From Psychrobacter immobilis (lineage in GTDB: Bacteria; Pseudomonadota; Gammaproteobacteria; Pseudomonadales; Moraxellaceae): DNA of 64,000 bases. The translations under genes were made by a program, and so were the position numbers. The notes beneath the pieces are model-generated. The model did no database searches. It was given only the letters and a program-made list of their open reading frames with translations, and was not told the origin of the DNA. How positions within the stretch are numbered: position 1 is the first letter of the stretch; each line of letters starts with the position of its first letter. Location of the stretch: the NCBI RefSeq assembly GCF_904846285.1, contig NZ_CAJHAD010000007.1, positions 1 to 64,000 of the forward strand, given 5' to 3'. This document shows positions 30,157 through 40,829 of the stretch, one piece after another.

Positions 30157-30951
30157 ATGGTAGCAAATCCCACCGAGCTTATTACTTCAGATAAAAACAC
30201 GACCGTTAAGCTTGTCAAAGGCTTATTGACGCAAGCGCGCCAACGCAAAAAGCAAGGTCAAACTGTAATCGAAGGTGTGCACTTAATCGATGCGGCTTTG
30301 CGTAGCGATTATCCGTTCGTGCAAATACTGCTTGCAGACTCAGCGCATCAGCATCCTGAGGTTCAGCAGATTTTGACTCGACTGCCAACCTACACGCCTA
30401 TTTTGACTTTGTCCGATGTACTGTATGAGAGTATTCGTAGCTTGGGTACCGGTATCGACATTATGGCGCTGATTACTATACCAGTGCCGAGCTTAGCGGC
30501 AATCAGTGATGACTGTCTGATTCTTAATGATGTACAAGACAATGGGAATGTTGGCACGCTGTTGCGCACTGCCGCCGCAGTTGGCATACGCAATATCCTC
30601 TGTACCAGTGGTACCGCGCAAGCATGGTCACCAAAGACGCTTAGAGCAGGTATGGGCGCACAGTTTGCCCTAACCATTTATGAAGATCTAAGTGTGCAAG
30701 ATATTTTGGATTATGTACAAACGCCGCTATTTGCGACCAGCTCGCATACCGATACAGTCATTTATCAGCATGATTTAAAGCAACCTATTGCTTGGATTAT
30801 GGGACATGAAGGGCAAGGCGTTTGTGATGAGTTGATACAGTGTGCCACCCCTATCGCTCTACCGCAGCCTAATGGGCAAGAAAGCTTGAATGTAGCGATT
30901 GCAGGCTCATTGTGCTTGTATGAGACGTTGCGCCAAAGAAGCTACTCTTAA
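30157..30951 (+). CDS. TrmH/SpoU-family RNA 2'-O-methyltransferase
   Basis: SPOUT-fold enzyme that transfers a methyl group from S-adenosylmethionine to a ribose 2'-OH of rRNA or tRNA. An N-terminal substrate-binding domain (about 1-100) is followed by the three SpoU motifs: DVQDNGNVGTLLRTAAA (motif 1, about 128-144, with the conserved Asn and Arg), IMGHEGQGV (motif 2, about 212) and LPQPNGQESLNVAIAGSLCLYE (motif 3, split, about 233-254). At 264 aa it resembles RlmB and YsgA/TsnR-like members; the exact target nucleotide cannot be told from sequence. Confidence 0.85.
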   Translation: MVANPTELITSDKNTTVKLVKGLLTQARQRKKQGQTVIEGVHLIDAALRSDYPFVQILLADSAHQHPEVQQILTRLPTYTPILTLSDVLYESIRSLGTGIDIMALITIPVPSLAAISDDCLILNDVQDNGNVGTLLRTAAAVGIRNILCTSGTAQAWSPKTLRAGMGAQFALTIYEDLSVQDILDYVQTPLFATSSHTDTVIYQHDLKQPIAWIMGHEGQGVCDELIQCATPIALPQPNGQESLNVAIAGSLCLYETLRQRSYS

Positions 30952-30984
30952 AACTTACTGTCATATATGTAGAATCTATTAAAA

Positions 30985-31026
30985 AAAATGACTAAATAAA
31001 TAATTGTATTTATTCAGTCATTTTTA
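30985..31026. terminator. bidirectional terminator
   Basis: An 18-bp stem with one mismatch (30985-31002 and 31007-31024), ATTG loop, A8 before and TTTTT within the end, between the convergent methyltransferase and JmjC-like genes. Confidence 0.8.
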
Positions 31027-31059
31027 TTTAAGGCTTATTTGTTTAACTCTATAAACGCA

Positions 31060-32265
31060 TTAACCTTGTGCTTCCATGAAGCTCGCAGAATAGTTATTCG
31101 GTGCATTGAAATTAGTAAAACTGATGCTAATAGATTTTTCTAGTCCATTAACACAATGCCACCATCCAATAGGAATAAATAATGCATCACCAGCTTCAAT
31201 ATTGACTTCAACTGGCGTTACATGCTGCATTAATGGGTGCTTTTTTAGATCGAAATTAGGAAAATCTACTTCACTATACACGTGCAAGTCATTATAGAGC
31301 CAAGGCACTTGCCAAGCTGGAATCAAAGTAACTTTCTTAGTTCCATAAACTTGAACTAGCATGTTATTGGTTAAATCATGATGTAAAGGTGTAAAAACAC
31401 CTTTGGGGCCCATCCAAAAATATGTACTAAAAGAGGGGTCGTCGGTTAGCTTCCGATAACCGTCACCGAAGTCACCAATATCTTCAAACGCCGGTTTAAT
31501 GGCATCGACATTTTGTTGGGTATTATTAGCTGTCATATAATAGTCATTACTATCACCATGATTTTCAATCATATCGACAAACTCAGCCATACGCATGGAC
31601 TTGCGATGTTTATTAGAATTGCGTTCAAATAAAATATCACTTTCACGATTAAATTGAATCTGAACTTCTACCTCCCCTAAAGTATCAGCAAAATACTGTG
31701 GACTCCACTTTTTGAGGGCAGGCCAATGATTAATACCATTTTTTAGTACCACAGGTTTGTGCTTGCTATAATAATCTCTAATAAAGGTTTCAAACGCTGG
31801 CGTATCGATGACATCAATTTTTTGATTGTATCCGGGATCCAATCTAGCTAGATCGTCGCAGGTCTGAAGAAGCCATTCTCGTTTATTTAAAATTTTAGTA
31901 GGTTTAAGTCCGGCTTTCAAATAAGGGCTTTTAGATGCGGTTTCTAGTTCTAGTAAAACCTCTGCATGAGTATAACCTTGTTGCAATAATACTTGGGCGA
32001 TATTATCTTTACTCACTCCTTGTAGTAAATTTAAACCCACCCATTCTTTCAAATTGTTTGGCAGTTTCCTAATATTTTGTATACTTTCATTTGTATCTCT
32101 ATTTAAACCTTTCTTCAAAGCTATTTGAATTTGAGTATCTGAAAAATTATTGTCTTTTAATGTCTGTATAATTACCTCTTTTGAAATACCCCGCATAATA
32201 TTTGTCGTAATCCAATCATCCCATTCTTTAGGTAACTGTTCTGTAAAATCCATTGCTACATTCAT
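31060..32265 (-). CDS. cupin-like JmjC oxygenase with duplicated N-terminal repeat
   Basis: Predicted Fe(II)/2-oxoglutarate oxygenase of the cupin_8/JmjC (FIH-like) type. The catalytic domain spans about residues 150-390. Iron ligands are visible as H295-x-D297 (TPLHHDLTN) and distal His370 (GWWH), with FWMGPKG and K-K-V-T-L-I-P segments typical of the fold. The first ~107 residues contain two similar ~40-residue units (about 11-50 and 68-107), each LP..(L/W)..W(I/V)..N(I/L)..G.SK..I...L...., predicted helical. AGGAGG lies just before the ATG at 32265. JmjC proteins hydroxylate proteins or RNA or act in peptide maturation; the substrate here is unknown. The gene is flanked by terminators and stands alone. 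Confidence 0.8.
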   Translation of the reverse strand: MNVAMDFTEQLPKEWDDWITTNIMRGISKEVIIQTLKDNNFSDTQIQIALKKGLNRDTNESIQNIRKLPNNLKEWVGLNLLQGVSKDNIAQVLLQQGYTHAEVLLELETASKSPYLKAGLKPTKILNKREWLLQTCDDLARLDPGYNQKIDVIDTPAFETFIRDYYSKHKPVVLKNGINHWPALKKWSPQYFADTLGEVEVQIQFNRESDILFERNSNKHRKSMRMAEFVDMIENHGDSNDYYMTANNTQQNVDAIKPAFEDIGDFGDGYRKLTDDPSFSTYFWMGPKGVFTPLHHDLTNNMLVQVYGTKKVTLIPAWQVPWLYNDLHVYSEVDFPNFDLKKHPLMQHVTPVEVNIEAGDALFIPIGWWHCVNGLEKSISISFTNFNAPNNYSASFMEAQG

Positions 32266-32599
32266 CCTTTCCTCCTAACTATTTAAAAAATTAATTAGCA
32301 TATTGATAAGCTTATAAAATAAATTTTTATCATTAAAAAACTGTATTTGACCTAGATTCTTGATTCCGTTTATTCAAAATAGATAATCATATAGCGCCAT
32401 AATGATAATATCATTTATAAAAAACGTATCACTTAATAGCTAGATATTACTTTAGTCTACTATAGAAGATTATCCTATAAAATAGCAACCTCAGACAATA
32501 TAAATAAATGTTTCAATAAGACTTCAGAATAGACATAAAAAAACCCGCTATTTTTATAGCGGGTCTTTTTTGCTTCATTACTTATGCAAGAGGTAACAA
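32266..32599. other. AT-rich intergenic region, JmjC gene upstream and etfA terminator
   Basis: 334 bases without a gene. The right part holds the etfA terminator (32536-32570). The remainder is very AT rich and must contain the JmjC gene promoter, which I could not place with confidence. Confidence 0.4.
32536..32570 (-). terminator. terminator of etfA
   Basis: ACCCGCTAT (32543-32551) and ATAGCGGGT (32556-32564) form a perfect 9-bp stem. On the minus strand it is followed by TTTTTTT, about 35 bases past the etfA stop. Confidence 0.85.
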
Positions 32600-33532
32600 T
32601 TAAATCTTGCTAGTCAGCTCAGGTAATGCTTCAAACAGATCAGCTTCTAAGAAGTAATCAGCAACGCTAGCGATTGGTGATTCTGGGTCATTGTTGATAG
32701 CAACGATGACTTTAGAATCTTTCATACCAGCTAAATGCTGAATGGCACCAGAGATACCAGCTGCGATATATAGGTCTGGAGCAACGATTTTACCCGTTTG
32801 ACCAACCTGCATATCGTTTGGTACATAGCCTGCATCCACAGCGGCACGTGATGCACCAACAGCAGCGCCTAGCTTGTCAGCTAGTGGCTCAATGTATTTA
32901 GTGAAGTTTTCACCATTTGCCAATGCACGACCACCAGAAACAACGATGCTTGCTGATGTCAATTCAGGACGGTCAGATTTGGCCATCTCTTCATTAACGA
33001 AGCTTGCTTTACCAGTCTCTTGCACGTTGTCGATAGCTTCAACAGTCGCTGAACCGCCTTCACTTGCTACTGGATCAAACGCTGTCGTACGTACTGTCAT
33101 GACGACTTTATCTTCTGTAGTCTTGACGGTTGCCGTGGCGTTACCTGCATAGATAGGACGCTCAAACGTTTGTGCATCTATCACAGCAGAGATTTCTGAC
33201 AACATGCTTACGTCAAGTAAAGCCGCTGCACGTGGCATAAAGTTCTTACCAGTGGTGGTAGCAGGTGCAATGATATGGCTATAATCACCAGCAATATCAG
33301 CAACCAATAACGCAACGTTACCAGCCAATTGATGCTCATAAGCGGCGTTATCTGCTAATAATACTTTAGTCACGCCTGCCGCTTTAGCCGCTTCATCAGC
33401 GACCGCTTGTGCGCCACTACCAGCGACCAATACATGCACATCACCGCCGATTTGCTGAGCAGCAGCGATTGTGTTCAAAGTTGCCTTTTTTAGACTGGCA
33501 TTGTCATGTTCTGCATATACCAAAATTGCCAT
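32600..33532 (-). CDS. etfA: electron transfer flavoprotein, alpha subunit
   Basis: With EtfB forms the FAD/AMP-containing carrier that passes electrons from acyl-CoA and other dehydrogenases to ETF:ubiquinone oxidoreductase. The C-terminal FAD domain is clear: GASRAAVDAGYVPND (about residue 225), VGQTGKIVAPDLYIAAGISGA (split, about 242-262) and IVAINNDPESPI (about 274). The N-terminal part starts with ILVYAEHDN, typical of the alpha subunit. At 310 aa the length is normal. It follows etfB by about 140 bases, a rather wide gap for a subunit pair. Confidence 0.95.
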   Translation of the reverse strand: MAILVYAEHDNASLKKATLNTIAAAQQIGGDVHVLVAGSGAQAVADEAAKAAGVTKVLLADNAAYEHQLAGNVALLVADIAGDYSHIIAPATTTGKNFMPRAAALLDVSMLSEISAVIDAQTFERPIYAGNATATVKTTEDKVVMTVRTTAFDPVASEGGSATVEAIDNVQETGKASFVNEEMAKSDRPELTSASIVVSGGRALANGENFTKYIEPLADKLGAAVGASRAAVDAGYVPNDMQVGQTGKIVAPDLYIAAGISGAIQHLAGMKDSKVIVAINNDPESPIASVADYFLEADLFEALPELTSKI

Positions 33533-33672
33533 TGTTTTTGTCCTTTATTTATTCGTATCATCTATTCATGCGGTTGTTTGTGTACAGCGTTATTTATCGA
33601 TTTAGCTTAAATACTAAACTACTCAAACTTCACAACGTTGTACATGATATGCCGTAGCAAATTATTCAATCA

Positions 33673-34422
33673 TTAAATAACTTTTGCTTCATTTCTTAGC
33701 TTATCGATCAACTCGTCAACTGAACCCACTTTGATGCCAGCTTTACGCTCAGCAGGTGGTACGACTTTGATAATTTCTTGCTTAGATGTCATATCAACAC
33801 CGAAATCAGCAGGCGTTTTCTCATCAAGCTGTTTCTTTTTAGCTTTCATGATATTAGGCAATTTAGCGTAACGTGGCTCATTTAAACGTAAGTCAGTGGT
33901 GATAACCGCTGGTAGCTCAAGCGCTAGGGTCTGCAAACCACCGTCAATTTCACGTGTGACGTTTACTTTACTACCGTCAACTTTTACTTCTGACGCGAAC
34001 GTACCCTGACCAATGCCCATCAATGCGGCTAGCATCTGACCAGTTTGGTTATTGTCATCATCAATCGCTTGCTTGCCCAAAAGGATGATATCAGTGGACT
34101 CAGATTCAGCAATGCTCTTGAGTATTTTAGCAATTTGTAATGGATAAGGTTTTTGATCAGACACGACCAAAATACCACGATCAGCGCCCAATGCTAAAGC
34201 GGCACGAATTTGCTCTTGTGATTCTTTTGGACCAATCGATGCCACAATGATTTCATCAATCACGCCCGCTTCTTTGAGACGAACCGCTTCTTCAACAGCA
34301 ATTTCATCAAAAGGGTTGATTGACATTTTAGTGTTAGATAAATCTACGCCAGAGTTATCAGCTTTTACACGAACTTTTACGTTGTAATCAATGACACGCT
34401 TGACCGCTACTAATGCTTTCAT
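33673..34422 (-). CDS. etfB: electron transfer flavoprotein, beta subunit
   Basis: Partner of EtfA; binds AMP and recognises the donor dehydrogenases. Landmarks are the start [19 protein letters not shown], the [19 protein letters not shown] block (about residue 36) and the [20 protein letters not shown]-site segment (about 116). The recognition-loop region [18 protein letters not shown] is near 180. At 249 aa it is the usual size. It is the first gene of the etfBA unit; a 720-base gene-free stretch lies upstream. Confidence 0.95.
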   Translation of the reverse strand: MKALVAVKRVIDYNVKVRVKADNSGVDLSNTKMSINPFDEIAVEEAVRLKEAGVIDEIIVASIGPKESQEQIRAALALGADRGILVVSDQKPYPLQIAKILKSIAESESTDIILLGKQAIDDDNNQTGQMLAALMGIGQGTFASEVKVDGSKVNVTREIDGGLQTLALELPAVITTDLRLNEPRYAKLPNIMKAKKKQLDEKTPADFGVDMTSKQEIIKVVPPAERKAGIKVGSVDELIDKLRNEAKVI

Positions 34423-35142
34423 ACGTTCCTCGTTTATTAATGTTATGAATTAAAATTGCCAGTTAAGAACCAAGGGTTCATTTTTTTAAACTGTTGTTCA
34501 AATTGTCGTTCAAAATATTACTAAAGCTTTTTATTACATTAACAGAAATTTTAAATAAACACTCATAAGCCAATCACTAAAAGTATATCACCATGATATT
34601 TGTTACTCATTACTTTGCATTTACTAAAAATAGAAATTTAAGAGTAAAGCATTAAAATTTGCTGTTAAAGCTAAGCCAACCGTTATTATCAGACCTATCT
34701 ATCTTGCGTGAGCAGGCTCATAAGGTCAAGACAACGCCGTGAATAATGCGTCATAAATTTGTCACCATTATTGCAAAAAGCGTCTATAAGCGCATTAATT
34801 AACCATTTATCTTATTAAAGGCTTTAACCAGTACAATATTTATCACGCTTTCCGCCTTTTGTAGACTAACTGCTAGTCGGCTATCCCTTACTTAAAGCTG
34901 TCATTATATTGAAAACCTACCATTCTATTTGCAACCTTAATGACGATAAGCTTCATAGCCTTAAATATTTGGTCTGTTTTATTAGAAAAATTGTATAAAA
35001 AAAGCAACCTGATGAGAGGTTGCTTCTTTTTAAAGTCTAAACAGTATTTTTATTGTTTTAACAAACAAAGGTATCAATGCATATTGATTAATCTTACTAT
35101 TATTAGGCTTGCTGAAATCAGCTTACTTAATAACAAATTAGA
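34423..35142. other. 720-base gene-free region between etfB and cspA
   Basis: No convincing gene. A 68-codon plus-strand frame near the right end (34940-35146) runs through the cspA terminator and has no ribosome site. The region must contain the etfB promoter; I could not fix its boxes. A short direct repeat (TGTTGTTCAAA / TGTCGTTCAAA) lies about 70 bases before etfB. Confidence 0.4.
34996..35032 (-). terminator. terminator of the cold-shock gene
   Basis: AAGCAACCT (35002-35010) and AGGTTGCTT (35017-35025) form a perfect 9-bp stem with a 6-base loop. On the minus strand it is followed by TTTTTTT. It lies about 115 bases past the cold-shock gene stop. Confidence 0.75.
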
Positions 35143-35355
35143 TTAGATAGCTTCGATTTGCTCAGCTTGTGGGCCTTTCTTGCCATCACCTAAGATGAAA
35201 GACACTTTTTGGCCTTCGGCTAGAGTTTTGAAACCACCGCCTTGGATAGCGCTGTAGTGAGCGAATACGTCTTGTCCGCCGTTATCTTGCGCGATAAAAC
35301 CAAAACCTTTAGCTTCATTAAACCACTTTACAGTGCCTTCAACTTTATCTGACAT
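35143..35355 (-). CDS. cspA: CspA-family cold-shock protein
   Basis: RNA/DNA chaperone with a single cold-shock domain, 70 aa. RNP1 is KGFGFIA (about residue 16) and RNP2 is VFAHYSAI (about 30); [14 protein letters not shown] is the family start. The ATG at 35355 is chosen because AGGA lies about 7 bases before it and the product then has the standard length; the frame is open 15 codons further upstream. A long 5' leader and an extended -10 promoter precede it. Confidence 0.95.
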   Translation of the reverse strand: MSDKVEGTVKWFNEAKGFGFIAQDNGGQDVFAHYSAIQGGGFKTLAEGQKVSFILGDGKKGPQAEQIEAI

Positions 35356-35513
35356 AAATTTTCCTAACTCTTTAACTGTTGGCGAGACGTGTGTCATCAC
35401 CGATTAATTGATATATACTCAAGTATTTTCTGCTGAATGCGTCGACTTAAACCCTTGATATATCTATAAGATATACTATCTGTTCTTGCCTCAAATCCTT
35501 TGAGTACAGGCTG
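35356..35513 (-). promoter_or_regulatory. long 5' leader of the cold-shock gene
   Basis: If transcription starts just after the -10 at 35514-35519, the leader is about 150 bases, close to the ~160-base leader of E. coli cspA, which acts as an RNA thermosensor. A small hairpin (CTCAAA GGA TTTGAG) lies at its 5' end. Function as a thermosensor is inference. Confidence 0.5.
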
Positions 35514-35522
35514 ATTATAACA
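35514..35522 (-). promoter_or_regulatory. extended -10 promoter of the cold-shock gene
   Basis: On the minus strand TGTTATAAT is a perfect extended -10 element. No strong -35 is present at the usual distance, which extended -10 promoters do not require. Confidence 0.55.
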
Positions 35523-35723
35523 GCTTTTCTCAACGGCAACAGATTAAATTACTTTTTTTTGTAAATAATTCACTTCTTATGTAAAGGTAATGATTAGCAT
35601 ATCGCTATTTTATCTAAAATATTGATTTATATGACTATTTTTATTTACTTAGCAAGATATAACGAACACTAATGATATTTTTCTAAGCGATAAATTCAAT
35701 GAATTGACGGTTTAGCTAGATAT

Positions 35724-36149
35724 CTATTGCGGTAACGGTAGCCATGGTGACGATAATACCAGTAGGCATAGAGCAAAAAATATCAAGGAAAACGATTGGC
35801 TATAAGCGATGTACTTAGCGGGAACGACCAAGTCTTTGGGTGAGTTGGGTATGCCTTTACGTTTGAGTAGCCGTGTGCCGTATATCCAACCATAGATGGT
35901 ATAAATGCTATAAGCGACTGGAACTGCGAGCGCTAATGGCGCTAGATCAATGAGGTATAACGCCACTGTTGATACAAAAAACCAAGCGGTATCAATTAGG
36001 GAGCTAATTTGAAAAAATTTGGACTTTGGCAGTTTACCCTGATTGCTTTTGAGCATCTCCCCTTCTATCCATATTAGTACAGCCACGACAGCACTCAGAG
36101 TAATATATGCGAATTGCGGCGTTAGCCAGTTTGGATTTGGTATTTGCAC
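35724..36149 (-). CDS. hypothetical membrane protein, about 141 aa
   Basis: No family recognised. Four predicted membrane helices: starting near FAYITLSAVVAVLIW, ISSLIDTAWFFVSTVALYLID, LALAVPVAYSIYTIYGWIYG and YSQSFSLIFFALCLLVLS. Short charged loops (KSNQGKLPKSKFF and KRKGIPNSPKDLV) lie between. The start is uncertain: GTG at 36149 has AGG 9 bases before it and gives a compact product, while the frame continues to a TTG at 36194. It is isolated between the ilvC terminator and the cold-shock gene. Confidence 0.6.
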   Translation of the reverse strand: MQIPNPNWLTPQFAYITLSAVVAVLIWIEGEMLKSNQGKLPKSKFFQISSLIDTAWFFVSTVALYLIDLAPLALAVPVAYSIYTIYGWIYGTRLLKRKGIPNSPKDLVVPAKYIAYSQSFSLIFFALCLLVLSSPWLPLPQ

Positions 36150-36474
36150 AACAGACAACCTGTAATCAATAAAAAATAAGAATAAGAAAAACAATCACTT
36201 TAAGATTTAGTAGCCGATTGGTTCTACTAACAGTTGCTTAAATGGAGCAATAAACGAAATAACGCTTTAAGTAAAAATGATGAAGGCTGTCTATATGAGG
36301 TAGCGATTATACGTTTTCAACCAATCTCAAAGCAATTGACATGAAAACCTTACTTAGCTTATTGAAATGATAGCCATTAAAAAACCCGTGCTATCAAGTG
36401 ACAGCACGGGTTTTGGATTCTAGATGATTAAAATGATAGACAGTTGATTAATCGCTTAATCGCCTTCTAGCAAA
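36150..36474. other. intergenic region holding the ilvC terminator
   Basis: About 325 bases without a gene, containing the ilvC terminator at 36381-36414 and, to its left, the unplaced promoter of the small membrane protein gene. Confidence 0.4.
36381..36414 (-). terminator. terminator of ilvC
   Basis: AAAACCCGTGCT (36381-36392) and AGCACGGGTTTT (36403-36414) form a perfect 12-bp stem. On the minus strand the stem ends in a run of T. It is about 60 bases past the ilvC stop. Confidence 0.85.
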
Positions 36475-37512
<1,038 letters not shown>

Positions 37513-37654
37513 TCATGGCTGGCCATGGATAAATAAACGCTTAGATTACAGTCACTATCGTAAAGTGATTTGCTATATAAGCGTTATGCTAAGTGTTGAA
37601 TAATTAAATTTAAAATACCACGCTTTAAACCATATATTTTGCGATAAACGCTGC

Positions 37655-38152
37655 CTATAAGCTCAGCGTTTTTTCGCCGCGTGCAATACCAATCACACCC
37701 GAACGCACGACTTCCATGATACGTTCACGGCCAATCACATCGATAAAGCCGTCAAGCTTGGCTTCGTCACCGACGATTTGAATGGTATAAAGGTTTGAAT
37801 TCACATCAACGATTTGTGCACGGAAAATATCGGCACTGCGTTTAATCTCTTCACGTACTCCGCCTGTCGCTCGCACTTTGATTAGCATCAGTTCGCGTTC
37901 GACGTGTACGGTATCTGATAGATTAAGCACTTTAACCACTTCAATCAATTTATGCAATTGCTTGGTGATTTGCTCTATCTTTTCAGGTGAGGTAATCGTT
38001 GTTAACGTTAAGCGAGAAATACTCGGATCATCTGTTGGTGCAACGTTTAGCGTTTCAATGTTGTAGCCACGTTGAGAGAACAAACCGACCACTCGCGACA
38101 ACGAACCCGCTTCGTTTTCCATCAATACCGAAATCAGATGTTGTTGTTGCAT
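37655..38152 (-). CDS. ilvH: acetolactate synthase, small (regulatory) subunit
   Basis: Activates the catalytic subunit and binds valine for feedback inhibition. The ACT domain starts with HLISVLMENEAGSLSRVVGLFSQRGYN (split, about residues 5-30), including the valine-contact Asn, and a second ACT-like half ends near IGIARGEKTLSL. The ATG at 38152 overlaps the ilvI stop by one base (TAATG), with GGGGAG before it. The length is then 165 aa, standard for IlvH/IlvN. Confidence 0.95.
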   Translation of the reverse strand: MQQQHLISVLMENEAGSLSRVVGLFSQRGYNIETLNVAPTDDPSISRLTLTTITSPEKIEQITKQLHKLIEVVKVLNLSDTVHVERELMLIKVRATGGVREEIKRSADIFRAQIVDVNSNLYTIQIVGDEAKLDGFIDVIGRERIMEVVRSGVIGIARGEKTLSL

Positions 38153-39984
38153 TAGGTACGCTCCCCTTTGGTTAACCACATATCACGCATCGCTTGCCCA
38201 GCGATCTGCATCGGATACACATGCTCGTTACGATCGACATAAACGTCGATAAATACCAACTTATCCTTCATTGCCATAGCTTCCGCCAACTGTGCTTCCA
38301 TAGTTGCAGGATCAGTAATCTTCATACCGACGTGACCATAGCTTTCAGCCAATTTGACAAAATCTGGTAATGAATTCATATAAGAATGGGCGTGACGGCC
38401 TTCATACAACATATCTTGCCACTGCTTCACCATACCTAACTGAGCGTTATTTAGGTTTAGGATTTTAACTGGCAAATCATATTGCAAGCAGGTTGAGAGT
38501 TCTTGGATATTCATCTGAATAGAGCCTTCACCAGTAATACAAACCACATCGCGCTCAGGATTAGCAAGTTTTGCTGCCATTGCGTATGGCAGGCCGACGC
38601 CCATGGTACCAAGACCACCTGAGTTTAGCCATTGGCGCGGCTCATTATAAGTATAGTAAAGCGCGGCAAACATCTGATGCTGACCGACATCACTGGTGAT
38701 AATCGCGTTGCTATTAGTCACTTTATCTAAGGCTTGTACGACCGCTTGTGGCTTAATGCCATTATCGGTACTAGTGTCATAACGTAGGCCATGACGCTTA
38801 CGCCACTCATTAATCTGTGACCACCAATCTAACAATGCATGTTGCTCTAGCTCTTTATCTTCACCGACAATTTCTATGATATCGGTAAGCACAGATTTAA
38901 CATCGCCTACAATCGGAATATGCGCATTAATCGTTTTTGAAATGGAGGTAGGATCAATATCAATATGAATAATCGTCGCATTCGGACAGAATTTTTTCAC
39001 ATTGTTGGTCACGCGGTCATCAAACCGTGCCCCAATTGCCAAGATTACGTCGGCGTGATGCATGGTCATATTGGCTTCATAGGTGCCATGCATACCAAGC
39101 ATACCCAAGAACTGGCTATCAGAACCAGGAAACGCACCCAAGCCCATTAAGGTGTTGGTTACGGGTAAGTTTAAGCGATGCGCAAGATCAGTCAGCTCCT
39201 TATGTGCATTGCCTAAAACAACACCGCCGCCAGAGTAAATAATCGGGCGCTTAGCAGCAAGTAGTGTTTCAACCGCTTTTTTGATTTGACCACTATGACC
39301 TTTTAATGACGGCTGATACGAGCGTATAAACACCTCTTTTGGGTATTCATAAGCAAATTTTTCGCTAGGCGCCGTCATATCTTTTGGCACATCGATTACA
39401 ACAGGACCTGGACGTCCAGCCTGCGCAATATAAAATGCTTTTTTAACAATCATTGGAATTTCGCTAGCATGGCGTACTTGAAAACTATGCTTGACGATAG
39501 GACGCGACACACCAATCATATCGGTTTCTTGGAAAGCATCTTCACCGATTAGGCTGCTAGGTACCTGGCCTGCGATGACGACCATCGGCACAGAATCCAT
39601 AAATGCTGTGGCAATAGCTGTCACCGTATTGGTGGCACCAGGGCCTGACGTCGCTAAGACCACACCAGTCTGACCCGTGACTCGCGAATAAGCATCGGCC
39701 ATATGACCGGCTGCTTGCTCATGACGTACTAAGATATGCTCGATATTTTCTTGTTGAAACAAGGCGTCATAAATATGCAGAACAGCGCCGCCTGGGTAGC
39801 CAAAAATATATTTGACCCCTTCATCTGTGAGTGATTGCACCAGCATCTCAGCGCCAGATAGCATTACAGGCTCGGCGCTACCTTCAGCAAGGCGTTGTTG
39901 CTTCTCTTCAAAATTTTTGGCGGCATTGCCCGTTTGGGTATGTCCAGTCATATTTGGACTTTGCGTGGTTTGCGTCACTGTCAT
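38152..39984 (-). CDS. ilvI: acetolactate synthase, large (catalytic) subunit
   Basis: Thiamine diphosphate enzyme that makes acetolactate or acetohydroxybutyrate, the first common step of branched-chain amino acid synthesis. It shows [16 protein letters not shown] with the catalytic Glu in [12 protein letters not shown], the ThDP motif [14 protein letters not shown] ending in [14 protein letters not shown], and an inactive-site FAD domain between. About 610 aa from ATG 39984, longer at the N terminus than E. coli IlvI by ~40 polar residues. The start is uncertain: the frame is open to GTG at 40044, and no start has a strong ribosome site. It heads ilvI-ilvH-ilvC. Confidence 0.93.
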   Translation of the reverse strand: MTVTQTTQSPNMTGHTQTGNAAKNFEEKQQRLAEGSAEPVMLSGAEMLVQSLTDEGVKYIFGYPGGAVLHIYDALFQQENIEHILVRHEQAAGHMADAYSRVTGQTGVVLATSGPGATNTVTAIATAFMDSVPMVVIAGQVPSSLIGEDAFQETDMIGVSRPIVKHSFQVRHASEIPMIVKKAFYIAQAGRPGPVVIDVPKDMTAPSEKFAYEYPKEVFIRSYQPSLKGHSGQIKKAVETLLAAKRPIIYSGGGVVLGNAHKELTDLAHRLNLPVTNTLMGLGAFPGSDSQFLGMLGMHGTYEANMTMHHADVILAIGARFDDRVTNNVKKFCPNATIIHIDIDPTSISKTINAHIPIVGDVKSVLTDIIEIVGEDKELEQHALLDWWSQINEWRKRHGLRYDTSTDNGIKPQAVVQALDKVTNSNAIITSDVGQHQMFAALYYTYNEPRQWLNSGGLGTMGVGLPYAMAAKLANPERDVVCITGEGSIQMNIQELSTCLQYDLPVKILNLNNAQLGMVKQWQDMLYEGRHAHSYMNSLPDFVKLAESYGHVGMKITDPATMEAQLAEAMAMKDKLVFIDVYVDRNEHVYPMQIAGQAMRDMWLTKGERT

Positions 39985-40044
39985 CACCTTTTTTTGTGGT
40001 AGGAATTGGCGTTCATTCATAAGAGAAAACAACGGTATTTGCAC

Positions 40045-40829
40045 AGAGTTGTCTGGCTCTTAAAATAAATACGAATCCTTATCCATATCAAGAATGTGTG
40101 CCCACTATATTTAAGCAACGCTGCTTTATAAGACAGCAAGCCACTCAAACACAGCAATATATGTCAGGTCAGCGTTGTGACAGGATTTTATCGATAGACA
40201 GTGACAAGATGCGAGTGCATCTATAAAAGAGGCTTATTATTTGTAATAGATACGTGCTTACGCCAGTAATAAATAAATCGATACCGCATGAAAAAACAAA
40301 TCTCAAAATAGTTACCGCATTATAAGATTTTTAAATCTTATAACCTGTTTGATGAGTAAATGTTATAACCACACGTTACGCCCTATTTTTGTTACAGCCA
40401 AATCTTAGCAAACACAGTAATAATAAGTTTATCTTAGTCATTGTAGACGGATAAGTCCGGAGACAATAAATATAGAATCTGATAACCATTACGATAATGA
40501 CCATATATTTTATATTTTTGTCACAAAGAAAATAAAGCTAAGCGAGCTACTGATAAGTAATCCGTAGTCCTTATTTTCAAGTGCCACGGCAATATCATAA
40601 AAGCCGCTCACTGACCAATCAACTGCTATTATATTCGATGGTTTAGCCACCATTGTCAAGAAAAACTTCTAAACCCCATCCCTAACTATTAGTTATTAAA
40701 TAATGTACATTTATAAGTAATATTTGCTAAAATCAAACGCTAATGTATTTATATTGTTATCAAGACGTTTAAATATTATCCTTAACTGATAAATACATAC
40801 GTTTTTTACCTATTAAGAGGATTGTTACT
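40045..40829. other. 785-base gene-free region upstream of ilvI
   Basis: The divergent control region between ilvI and the DUF4124 gene. It holds a perfect 11-bp inverted repeat at 40320-40343. I looked on the minus strand for a leader peptide rich in Ile, Leu and Val with a following attenuator and did not find a convincing one. No RNA gene is recognised. Confidence 0.45.
40320..40343. repeat. perfect palindrome upstream of ilvI
   Basis: TTATAAGATTT and AAATCTTATAA form perfect 11-bp arms with a 2-base centre. A minus-strand TATAAT (40319-40324) overlaps the left arm, so it could be an operator at a promoter for the ilv operon. Confidence 0.5.

Noticed and set aside
34940-35146. 68-codon plus-strand frame between etfB and cspA
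   Set aside because: It runs through the cold-shock gene terminator hairpin, lacks a ribosome site and is rich in Leu/Phe/Lys codons typical of AT-rich noise.
40045-40260. Leader peptide and attenuator for ilvIHC
   Set aside because: Short minus-strand frames (for example a ~10-codon frame starting within 40201-40230) are not rich in Ile, Leu or Val and no paired antiterminator/terminator hairpins were found.
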